Assembly: GCA_045837725.1 (NCBI GenBank)
Contig: JBEWZL010000220.1
Span: 186,001 to 250,000 of the forward strand
Reading direction: 5' to 3'
From: Vermamoeba vermiformis
Taxonomy: Eukaryota > Tubulinea > Echinamoebida
Length of the DNA stretch: 64,000 nucleotides
This document shows, one piece after another, positions 35,026-45,172 of this stretch. A program made the position numbers and the translations under genes. Below the pieces are notes generated by a model. The model did no database searches, was not told where the DNA came from, and worked only from the letters and a program-made list of their open reading frames with translations. Each line of letters starts with the position of its first letter. Position 1 is the stretch's first letter.

Positions 35026-38000
35026 TTAGTATCGTCTCTTTGATAATCTCCAAGCATCCTTTTCATTGTACTTGTCGTGCAATGGTTCAATCTTTTCAGC
35101 CTTCTTTCTCTTGCTAAGTTGAGTTGGATCTGAAAGCTTGAAAAACTTTGGCGCGAATTCTACAAGCCATCTGGCTTCAATAGCTGTAACTTCGCGCATG
35201 TATTCTTTGCTAGTCTGTACTAACTCGTGGTAGATCACCCAATCAGGATTCTTCTGGAACAATGCGCTCGAAGGGTGGATGTAGACGGGAGTTCCTTCGA
35301 CGATCGTCTTGTAGCCTTCTTGCGGATCTTTCTTGGCTGCGTGAGTGAAGTAGCCCGCACAAATAGCCTTGCGGATCTTAGAGAAATTCTTGCCGGCAGA
35401 AACAGTGTCCAATTTGTAACGGTCCATGATCTGCAGCAGTTGTTTACGCACATCTTGCGCGCGTTTGAGAGATCTGACTTGAATGAAGTTCTCGTAACAC
35501 CAAGGGCTCGAAAACTTGTTCGCTTTCCAACTCTCGTAGACGGCCAATAAGGTCAAGTGGTCTCCTTCGGGCTGGAAGAATTTTGATTTCTTCTGATCGG
35601 CCAAAGCTTGTTTTTCTTTGGGTCTGTAGAACACGTTCTGAACGGAAAGCATGGCAACAATCGTCAAGATCTCTTCACTGCAGCCAAGTTCAACGGCAGA
35701 GAGCAACATCTTTGCTAACTGTGGATCGAGCGGGAATTCAGCCATCTTTCTGCCGAGTTTGGTCAACAAGCCTTCGTCATCGAGAGCACCTAATGTGTAC
35801 AAAGTGTGCATGGCAGAGACCATACTAGGCTCGCTAGGCTTGTCCATGAAGTCGAAGTTAAGCAAGTCGTTGATACCCATAGCTTTCAAGGTCAAGACTG
35901 TTTGGGCCATGTTGGCACGCTGGATCTCGGGCACGGGTGAGTCAAGCATTTCGTTCTTATAAGCTGCCTCTGTATAAAGTCGATAGCACTTGCCGGGGCC
36001 TGTACGACCTGCACGACCCGCACGTTGTTTGGCTGCAGCCTTGCTAATAGGAGCGACAACAAGTGCGTCCATTCCAGTCTTTGGATTGTAGACCTTCTGT
36101 TTGACGAAACCAGGATCAACCACGTAGTAAATTCCATCAATAGTGACTGATGTCTCGGCAATGTTAGTGGCAATGACGACCTTTCTGGAGCCAGGAGGGG
36201 CTGGTTCGAAAATCTTGGACTGCATTTCTGACGGCAAAGCTGAGTAGATCGGCAAGATGATGAGTTCAGGAACGCTGTCTCCTAGTGTCTTCATTCGTTC
36301 ATATAAAATCTGACATGACGTGTCGATTTCTTCTTGACCTGTTAAGAATACTAGAATGTCGCCTGGTGGTTCTGTCAAGTGAATCTGCATGACGGTGATC
36401 AAAGATGCGTCCAAATAGTCCGTTTCAGGTTCTTTGGCGAATAAAATCTCGACAGGGAAAGTTCTGACCAGGAATGGTGAAGATAGGGCACGAAAGGAAA
36501 TACTTCGAGAATTTTTCAGAATCCAAAGTTGCCGATGTGACAATCAACTTCAAATCCTTTCGCTTCTCGCAAGCTTGCTTCATCAATCCAAAGAGTACGT
36601 CCGTGTTGATAGTACGTTCGTGAGCCTCGTCAAGCATAATAAGGCTGTACTGTTTGAGATCCGGATCCATCAAGCACTCTCTGAGGAGCATACCGTCAGT
36701 CATGTACTTGATCTTGGTTTGAGGTGAGGTACAATCTTCGAAACGGATCGAGTAACCGACTTCTTCTCCAAGACGGCAGCCAAACTCTTCAGCCACACGC
36801 TTCGCTACGGACATTGCAGCGACACGACGAGGTTGCGTGCACGCGACTTTGCCCAATGAAGTGTAACCAGCCTCAGCCAAGTACTGCGTGATTTGAGTGG
36901 TCTTGCCGGAACCAGTTTCACCGACAACGATTAAAATCTGGTTCTCTTTGACGGCCTCGAGAAGTGCTTCTTTGAGTTTGAAGATTGGCAATGACTCTTT
37001 TTGTTCTTTCATCGACTTGTTGGTGACTTTGCCAAACTTGACGTTCTTGCCAAACGTAGCTTTCTTCCATTCAGGCAATTCTTCTTGTGCTGGCTCGCTC
37101 ATGTCGCGCAACTCAGCAGCCAATGTTCGTTCACCTTGTTCGGGCAAAGGATCTTCCCAAGGCTTGCTGAGATCACGTGGCATCGAGTTGTACACATCGC
37201 GCTTCTGTTGCTCGCGCAGCTCTCGTCGTTCTTTGGCCAAGTTGGATTGAGTAGCGGCTGATCGGGCCATAGAGCCTTCAGGGTTCTTAACAATCTTTGC
37301 AGGTTCGAGCATTGATGCTTCAGCCATTTTGCCCTTCAAGAACAACGGCTCAGCAGGGTTCAATTCGACTTCGAGATCGTGTGCGTCCTCCTCTTCTTCA
37401 ATTACACCTCTTTCTTCATCATAGTTAGGCAAGTCAGTCACTTTAATAACACCGGCATTCATGAGTCGCTCCATCTCCCATCGTTCAGGCGTGCTCATGC
37501 GCTTGATAGGTCTGCGTGGCTCGTCTTCATCGTCCACGTACTGAGAACGTTTGTTTCGGCCAAAGTCGTCGTCTTCATCTTCTAACGTGCGCAGAGGATT
37601 GAATCTCGTAGTGTCCACTTGCATGGACGAAGAAGTTCGGACCGGATTTAGATCTTCACCCGTGCGCTGATCGACTTCTTTCATGCTAAGACTGATGCGT
37701 TTGCCGACAGCTGCTTTGACCTTCACCTTGACCGCCTGGCCCTTGCTGACGACGTCACGTGGATTTCCAACGCGACTGTCTTTCATCTCGGAGACGTGGA
37801 CCAAACCTTCGCGTCGACCGCGGATGCCATCCAAAGCAACGAAACAGCCAAAGTCTACAACACTGCTTACTTTGCCGTTATAAATCTTGTTGATGACGGG
37901 CTCTTCGTCAATTTCAACACGTCTTCGTTTGTGGTCGCGAGATCTGCTTCGCGATCGACTACGGCGCCTGCTGTAACGGTCACGACTTCTACTTCTGCTT

Positions 38001-38411
38001 CGACTGCGACTTCTTCCTCGTCTATTACGGTCTCTAGAACGACTTCTGCTTCTACTCCTACTGCGCTTTCTATCGCTGCGAGTAGGCTCTTGTTTGATCT
38101 TCACGTCCTCGACAGATTTCTTGTTCAATAATTTTTGGCTGATCTTGTGGAGCTGGAGGAGTGACTGCTGGTGCTAATTTCTTTGGTCTGAGACGGTTGA
38201 TGAGCTTTAATAAATTATTTGAAAATTGTTCTGGAAAATCTGCTCCATTCTCTACTAATGCTGTTTGGAACTTGTCTATCGTCGGGTGCTGCTCAGCTAA
38301 ATTAATAATAAATTCTGCCAAGTCCTTGTCTCCAACACCCAAGTGATTCTCGAGTTCTTTGACGATCGTCGACACGAGAGACAGATACTGAATCTTTTGT
38401 AAAGCTTCCAT
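35026..38411 (-). CDS. DHX8: DEAH-box splicing helicase Prp22/DHX8
   Basis: An intronless coding region of about 1,128 residues. Prp22 releases spliced mRNA from the spliceosome. The N-terminus ([31 protein letters not shown]) matches DHX8. An SR-rich region and an S1 RNA-binding domain ([19 protein letters not shown]) follow. Helicase motifs are [48 protein letters not shown] and [12 protein letters not shown]. The OB-fold end finishes at [17 protein letters not shown]. The frame breaks twice. One break is near 38115-38135 (before [11 protein letters not shown]). The other is near 36465 (IFTIPG to RTFPVEILF). Each is repaired by ignoring one base, and sequence on both sides is strongly conserved. 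A 5' UTR intron (38418-38474) has donor TACCACAAGAG|GTATG. Confidence 0.94.
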
Positions 38412-38417
38412 TATGCA

Positions 38418-38474
38418 CTACATATGCAAGTCAGCAATTGATATTTCTTCAATAAAGAAAAATCGTGAACATAC
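38418..38474 (-). other. Intron in the 5' UTR of Prp22/DHX8
   Basis: On the minus strand the donor is CCACAAGAG|GTATGT and the acceptor CATATGTAG, six bases before the start codon. Length is 57 bases, like the coding introns. Confidence 0.5.
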
Positions 38475-38746
38475 CTCTTGTGGTAGACTAATCAAGAACA
38501 AGCGAATAAGAAATTTTGCCTTCGCTTTGACTTTTCTTCCAACTACGACAAAATTTTTCAAATCTTAATAAACGATTGAGCCGAAAAAGGTTATTAATTT
38601 TTATGAGACTAAGATATGCAACAATTAAGCGGTATGAATATGAGGAGCGCTGCTGAATTCCGAGGCGACTTTCAGCACCAACGGATCCGCATCTGTTGTC
38701 GCATTAGGTGGTAATGTTGAATGATTTATAAAATACAAGTCAATGC
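38475..38746. other. Short intergenic region
   Basis: This holds the Prp22 promoter and the 3' UTR region of the beta-barrel gene. It contains GGATCCGCATC near 38681. No gene is seen. Confidence 0.4.
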
Positions 38747-40175
38747 TTAAACTAAGCTGTAGTCGAAGAATAGACCAAAGTTAGCATTGTAAGGCGTAAT
38801 AGTAGTGCCTACACCGACACCAATATCTTGCCAAACACGCGTGCCAACAAAACATCCGGCTTCAAATTTTTCTTCGTCTCGACCACGTGGCTTAAATCGG
38901 GCAAAAGTGTGAAGCAACACTGGGTAGTCCTTCACATCAGTACGGTACTTAACGCCAAGCGAAGCATTCTTCACGCCAATCTTTCGCACATCTGTCTTGA
39001 CGCGTGCGCCGACAACCAAGTTCGCGAGAGGTCGTGCGGCAAGCGTGCTGAATACGAAGCCCAAAGAGCTGATCTTTAACGAGGCCTCGATAGGTGTGCC
39101 TTCATGTTGTCTGTAGCTCGCACCAACGGAGGCTGAAAAAATTTCGTTAGACACACGTGTGTTCGATTAACTCAAAATAATCTAGATTTCATCTGCAAAT
39201 ATAAAACGCTACGACAATTATCAGAGCGATGTGCGAGTGTTAATGAGGTATCGTTTTCAGACTTACTCTCAAAAGTCTCTTCTTTGGCGAAGTATTTAGT
39301 CTCCACGCCAGCAGCAAAGTTTTTCTTGATGTTTCGCAGGCCCGAAACAGCGAAAACATTGCTCGTGGTATTAGATACTACTTGAACTGCCATATTGTGC
39401 GTGTCGTAGTTGATTTTTGTGACAACCGACGCATCCGTGTTCTTCTTGCTGAGCGGATGTCCGACGGCATTCACTGTGACTCTATAGTTCTTATTTACTC
39501 TGTAAGTGCCGAATAGAGCCAAGAGACCGTTCATTCTAAGGCCCATAGTAGCACTATAGCCCTTGTAAGTGGTCGGATCTGCGACCTTTGTAACGGTCGG
39601 CAGAAGATCTGTAACAAGACGTTCATGATTAATAAATCACATTATATTGGTCTAAATATGAGGGACTAGTATATTTTCTAATATTGTGGTGATTGTATTA
39701 ATAGTTGGAAAAGCTGACGTAAGTAATGTGACCTCACCTTTTTTACTGGCGTGCAGATGCGACAAAAGTTGAGAATAGGAGGTGTGGTGGTGATAATCCG
39801 CGCTGGGGTAATGAGCGTGAGGAGTATTGGATTGGCGGAAGATGACCTCGCTGTACTTCAGATTTGGCGCTGAGATAATGGTCTGTTGCTTGGCATTATT
39901 TTTCTGGAACGGAGTTACGTTGAAAAATACTCCATCAGTATTGAGGGGGTAGAAGATAGCCTCTAGATAATAAAATAAATAATTAGAAGGATATTTTCGA
40001 TTTTGAAAATTATTGAAATTCAACTTGAAAAGCACAAACCGATTTTGCCACCGTTATTAATAATAAAATATAACATAATTACATAAATTGCCATTACGTG
40101 ACAATTACCTCGTGAAAGATGGTCAACGTCAGTAAAAGGACCCGGATTCTCTTCAAAATAGAAACGTGCGTCCAT
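38747..40175 (-). CDS. Mitochondrial outer-membrane beta-barrel protein, Tom40/VDAC-like (tentative)
   Basis: About five exons, all phases consistent, start MDARFYFEENPGPFTDVDHL. The protein is made of alternating beta-strands with charged turns (KNYRVTVNAVGHPL, NMAVQVVSNTTSNVFAVSGL, NLVVGARVKTD, ASLGVKYRTDV). It ends in a strand with aromatic residues (YNANFGLFFDYSL), like a barrel-insertion beta-signal. There is no N-terminal signal peptide. The opening NPGPF and the C-terminal beta-signal resemble Tom40, but the match is weak. VDAC, Mdm10 or a lineage-specific porin are alternatives. A beta-barrel in the mitochondrial outer membrane is likely; its exact role is open. Confidence 0.6.
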
Positions 40176-40417
40176 AATTGCTCAAAAATATTGCACTAGG
40201 ATGTTAATTGACCTTTGCTATAACTACGAGAAGTCTAGGAACAATAAATCAATAGAAAATCGGTGCGAGAAAATTTCTGTCGCGCGACCGTGCTTTATGA
40301 AACGATTTTTGAAACAATTTTCTTCAATTTGTCAATTATGCAACATAGAGAAGCATAAATATACGAGGGTAGGCGCGTAAGAAGTAGTCAAGTTTATTTA
40401 AATGATTTCCTTGCCGG

Positions 40418-43086
40418 ATGGCCAAAGTAAATAAATCGACAAAAGGACCAATTGTCCCATTCGAGGATGATTATGGTGGCAAAATATACAATAACAATAA
40501 TAATGAAGATGACATGATAGACAATTACGACAGTGAAGAAGATGATGGAATTTTATCGCGACTTCTGTCTCCGCGCAAGTCAATTGATAAACAAAATTAT
40601 TTTAATCTCGTTCCCGACGAAATTTGCACGACTATATTCCAGTACTTGGATTTAGAGAGCTTATGTAAAGGTAAGAGCAGTATTGGATCGATACACCGAA
40701 ACATGGGTTGTTTCATGAATAGAAGAGTTAGTTTAATGCTAATTTTATTATGACATTATTGTTTGAATTTTAATTTATAGGATGATCAATACGTACGACT
40801 ATTCTAAGCGTCGTATTGTTTTTCCGATCTCAAATTTTATTGTACTAATCTTGATGAACTATAGTTGGCTTTGTATGCAAGTCATGGAACGACATAGCGA
40901 ATGACAAGTGCATTTGGACACAAAGAATCGAAGAGAAATTTGGTGCGGTCGAAACTTCGAAGATCGAGGACAAAAAGCGGTGGTTCTTGTACAAGCTGTG
41001 CATAGAATCGCATTATAAGGATATCAAGAATATGGATCCTGCTGCAAAGTAAGTCAATTTGTTTTCAAAGTGGTTCATGAACCACTTTTTAAATTGATCT
41101 CTGATGACTGCTTATCGCTTGAATGGTATGCGGACAGATACGGATCATAGATTAATATACTATTATATATAGTCATTATATATCAAATTAATACTAACGA
41201 TGCTAATTTAAGGCTTGATTTTTCGTTCGAAGAGCGACTTTTCTACAACCAGATCTCGTTCAGAACGTGGGGCGTGGCATTGAAATTATTACATTCACCA
41301 TTACAAGTAGGTTATTATTGACAGTGCTATATCCTTATTTGGCAATTTTATGCTGATTAGTTGTTAATTTTAGAATAATTTTACCATCGGAGCTATCATT
41401 TTGCAGACAATTTTGATCTATTTGAAGCTCGACAAAATAATTCAATACCCGTGGTTCTTTGTCTTCACGCCACTGTGGATATTCAACACGATCTATATTT
41501 GCAGTTGTGTCGTGTGGTTCTATTTACACGCACGTGATTTATTGACTGGTAAGTGTCCCGCAAAAAACTTTTGCAAATGGCTCGATATACTTTTTTATAC
41601 TTTAATTTTGTTCGTATATTATTTTAGTGGTGGGTACACGTTTAATTATATCGTTTAAAGTGCTGTTTATCGAATCAAATTTTCATCGCGACCTACCTCG
41701 AACTTTCGATAGGTTTCGCAGTGTTCGTTGAATTGATCAATACGGAATATAACGCTAGTGATACGAACGAATCGTCTTCATCCAATTCACATTGATTTTT
41801 GACCCGGCAAATCCTATGTACATTTGTAAATATCTGATAAACTTCCTGTGATTGCGAGAGAAAATTCAGAAGGAGCGGAATAATAGCCGTGTTTGGATAC
41901 GTTCTAATTCTTTTTACCGTATATAGAGGAGTTTGTAGAGAAGAGATTGAGTGGCTGGCTCAAAGTAAGTCAGATCTAGTTACTTACATCGAGATGATGC
42001 TAATCAAGTTTTGTTTCAATAGGATGTCTTGGATGCACTTAGAACGCGCTTTTTGGACTATCTGTTGTTCATATTAGTCTCGTGCTCTATTTTCATCGTG
42101 TTCCCATCAATGCTCGTGCTTCAACTCGACATTTTTTCACAACTCTTTGTTCAAAACAACAATCAATCCAACGAGCTCTATTTCAAGCCGTATCGATTGC
42201 CGTGGACTGTCGTAGCGTTTCCGCTAATGCTTGGCTTTGGAATTACTTGGCTGTCAATTCGTCGTCGAATAAGGTTCGTTGGAAGACAACACTGACAGCA
42301 CGAGTATACCAAATACTAATTTATTATTTTAGGTATAATAAGCGAAGGAGACACCTAAGGTCATTGCCGTTATTGTACTTGATTTGGTTTGTTTTCTTGT
42401 GGGGTAAGTAATGTCAACTCTTAATGTCACGTGTCATTTGCAAAAGAGATGGTTTTTTTGACGCTTAAATTCTTTTTTAGCTTTCGTACTCGTATTAGTG
42501 ACAGCACTACAATTAGACGGCTTAGTTCCGTCGTTTTGGAACTGTTATTGGAGTGCAATTCCGGTGTGGCTGTTGGACCTCTCAGCGCTCGCGTACTTGG
42601 CAGGCGTGTTCAACTTTAACCCTGCAAATGGTCGGTGGCAACGGTCATTCGAGATTAGCGCGAGATTTATTGCTGAAAGTCCATTAGTCTTGTTGCTATG
42701 GCTATTCCAAGTAAGCTCTCCACACCACTTCTAAATTAGGAAATGGTTTTGACGCTGGATTAGGTTCTGTTGTGCTATAGGTTAGAGAATATATATAGAG
42801 CGTATCAGCAGTTAGAAGACGTGAATTCGAGCCTGGAACAAAAAACCTCGGCGTTGAAAGTGTTTGACCAATCATTTTTCATTTGCTTTGCGTATTTATT
42901 TGCTGTTGAAGGATTTGCCGTCCTAGCTTGGCTACAGGTATAATAACAAACAATAAATGACTCGTAATTTAAGTATACTTACGATCCTTTCTGTTCCAGG
43001 ATGTGGTAGACTTTGGCGGTTACAGACGCTACAGTGTGAGCAAAAGATTCGATTTTTCCATTAAAAAGGCTGTAAAGATGAATTAG
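40418..43086 (+). CDS. F-box protein fused to a TMEM185-like multi-membrane region
   Basis: About nine to ten exons. The N-terminus is acidic (NNNNNEDDMIDNYDSEEDDG) and leads to an F-box: LVPDEICTTIFQYLDLESLC, then VGFVCKSWNDIANDKCIW. The rest has at least eight membrane helices. IYLKLDKIIQYPWFFVFTPL and VTALQLDGLVPSFWN with IPVWLLDL match the repeated LRLDKIIHWPW...PLWIL pattern of TMEM185/TMEM60-type proteins. The last exons encode RLENIYRAYQQLEDVN and end in TAG. One junction, between about 41548 and 41870, is not resolved: no standard splice gives an open frame there. An F-box anchored in a membrane could recruit SKP1/cullin ligases to it, but that is inference. Confidence 0.78.
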
Positions 43087-43245
43087 ATGTAAATAATAAA
43101 TGTATCATAGTTCTATTCACTTCCGTAGGAAATTTTGCGATCTGGAGGCACGTGGACTAAACTATTTTTTCCAGTTTTGAGGACCAGCAAAACATTTTAG
43201 ACTTAGATTATTCCATTATTTTATTTTTTTAGTGGAATAAACAGA

Positions 43246-44444
43246 ATGTCAAGACGAGATTCGAGACCTGAGTTCAGAGATCGAGACGATAGACGATTTA
43301 ACGGTGCTCGTGATAGAGACCGTCGAGATATTCGTGACAGCCGAGATGGTAGAGATAGACGTGATAACAGAGATTTATTGCCTAAACGAGAGCCAATTAA
43401 AGTAGATCGAGAGAAGGTAAAAAACAAAAATATTGCAGAAAATTTTCAAACCGTAGAGAAATTCAAAATAATAGCACATTGAAGTTAAAATAATATTAAG
43501 GAGGCATATAAATATTTTTTATCAATTTTGGAGCATTTACAAATTAAATTCGAATTTTATTAACAAATCTGTCTTTAGGTTTGTCCGACTCTTGTTCGAG
43601 TATTCACTCGCGACGATAAAAGTCACAGGTAATTAATTTAATACTTTTAATGGAATTAAAGCTAATAAATATCTTCACGCTCGATCTCTAATTTTTCGTT
43701 CCATCCAGTGTTGATGATTTCAAAGACGGTAAATTGCCTTCATCCGACCAAGAAATTCAAATTCACACATGGTAAGTCTTCATTAACCAACTAGTAACAA
43801 ATATTAAGCTTGCAATGCAAATTCTAAGCGTTTTCAATTTACGCGATCCAACTTGTTTTTATTACAACAACGCTATGCTACATTATTAGCCATTATTATA
43901 GCGCTGCATATCAATTAATTGAACTCAAGTTGCTCTAATTAAGATATAATTATGTTTAAACGAGTGATTGTACTCACACAATTCTTTGCGGTTCATAGGC
44001 AAGACGCTTCACTGCGCGAATTGACGCAATTGATTCAATCAGTGCGCGAAAAGGCTCGCAATGATGGCGCACGATTGGTGTTCAACTTGGTGACCGTGGA
44101 CAGATCTGGCATGTAAGTGTTGTGTTCTTAGTACTTATTCTAATGTCCTCGCAAATGGCGATATGTAATCAAATAGTGATATATAATAAGCGTATAATCG
44201 TCGCAAACGCAAATTATCACTTGAACTGTTGCTACAAAAATTTTCAGCGGATGTGGCATAACTAAACCTCCATTTTTTAAGTGGTTATACTATTGAGTAC
44301 TAATTAATAATGTATTACAGATTTACAATGCGTCAAATTGGTTCTATTTATTCGAACAGATCTGCTCGTGATGACGACAAGACATTGTACGAACTTGGTT
44401 TTGAACCTGGCGATTATATTGACGTCGCTATTCAAGCTCGTTGA
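43246..44444 (+). CDS. SAP18: SAP18, Sin3/ASAP-complex subunit
   Basis: Five exons with consistent phases. SAP18 is a ubiquitin-fold protein of the ASAP/PSAP splicing complexes and the Sin3 deacetylase complex. An N-terminal Arg/Asp-rich extension (RDRDRRDIRDSRDGRDRRD) of about 45 residues, resembling RD-type splicing-factor tails, precedes the conserved domain. The conserved order is VCPTLLRVFTRDD, SSDQEIQIHTW, LRELTQLIQSVREKAR, FNLVTVDRSG, MRQIGSIYSN and FEPGDYIDVAI. It ends with TGA at 44442-44444. AATAAA lies about 65 bases downstream. Confidence 0.95.
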
Positions 44445-44547
44445 TAGTCGCAATCGATTATAGATGTGTAAGAGAATAGTAGTGAAAGATAATAGTGCTA
44501 TTTGGAATTAATAAAGCTGTATTTTATACAAATTTTTCGGGATGGCT

Positions 44548-44735
44548 TTACGTATTTTTATGACCGAGCATTTTTTCAAGCGTTTTTTTGTACGAGGCAA
44601 AGTCTTTGGGACCTATTAGCTTCATTTGTGTTAGTGCGAAGTTGAGATATTGCGGTGTCGCAGTGCTGAACAGTTTTGCGAGCTCAAAATCGAAATGTCG
44701 TTTCTCGTCAAACGAAACACAATAACAGCACTTAC
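44548..44735 (-). CDS. Possible small exon of an unrecognised gene
   Basis: An open minus-strand stretch reads FDEKRHFDFELAKLF, then PQYLNFALTQMKLIGPKD and a Lys-rich end, stopping at TAA 44548-44550. A second open stretch at about 44757-44842 reads DLQEAKLKREPQQFLASNFY. Both have protein-like composition, but no start, splice junction or homology is certain. The space before the lysyl oxidase 5' UTR leaves room only for a protein of about 100 residues. Confidence 0.28.
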
Positions 44736-45172
44736 ATTAATACGAAAGCTTAAATCAACTTCGAACTAGTTTATTATAGAAATTTGAAGCCAAGAACTGT
44801 TGCGGTTCGCGTTTTAATTTTGCTTCCTGAAGATCTTCTCAAAATTATTGCTATCAGCGTTTTTTGCATTTAAATAAATAATTATGCCATTTTTTAGATT
44901 ATAAGTATTATTTTAATCAGCCAGAAAAAAAAATTTTACATCCACACAAGAAATCAATCAGTCATCAAACGTGATCGTGCTACGACATCTACAGGTAAGC
45001 AAGTTTCGCATATAAGTATATACTTAGCTAAGAGGGTCTTTCAGCAATTTTAAGCTGGATCCTAATAATGGCGAGATTGTTTCCAAATTTAGAATTGCAA
45101 TTTTGTTGGTTACGACCAGTTAATTTTTCATTTTCACTCTTCATACAGTAGTGTTCACCACGCGACAGCTAA
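44736..45172. other. Upstream region and 5' UTR of the lysyl oxidase gene
   Basis: A probable non-coding first exon ends CATCTACAG|GTAAGC at 44994. A 154-base intron (44995-45148, acceptor CATACAG) precedes the ATG at 45173. The rest holds the possible minus-strand exons noted nearby and otherwise nothing I recognise. Confidence 0.45.
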
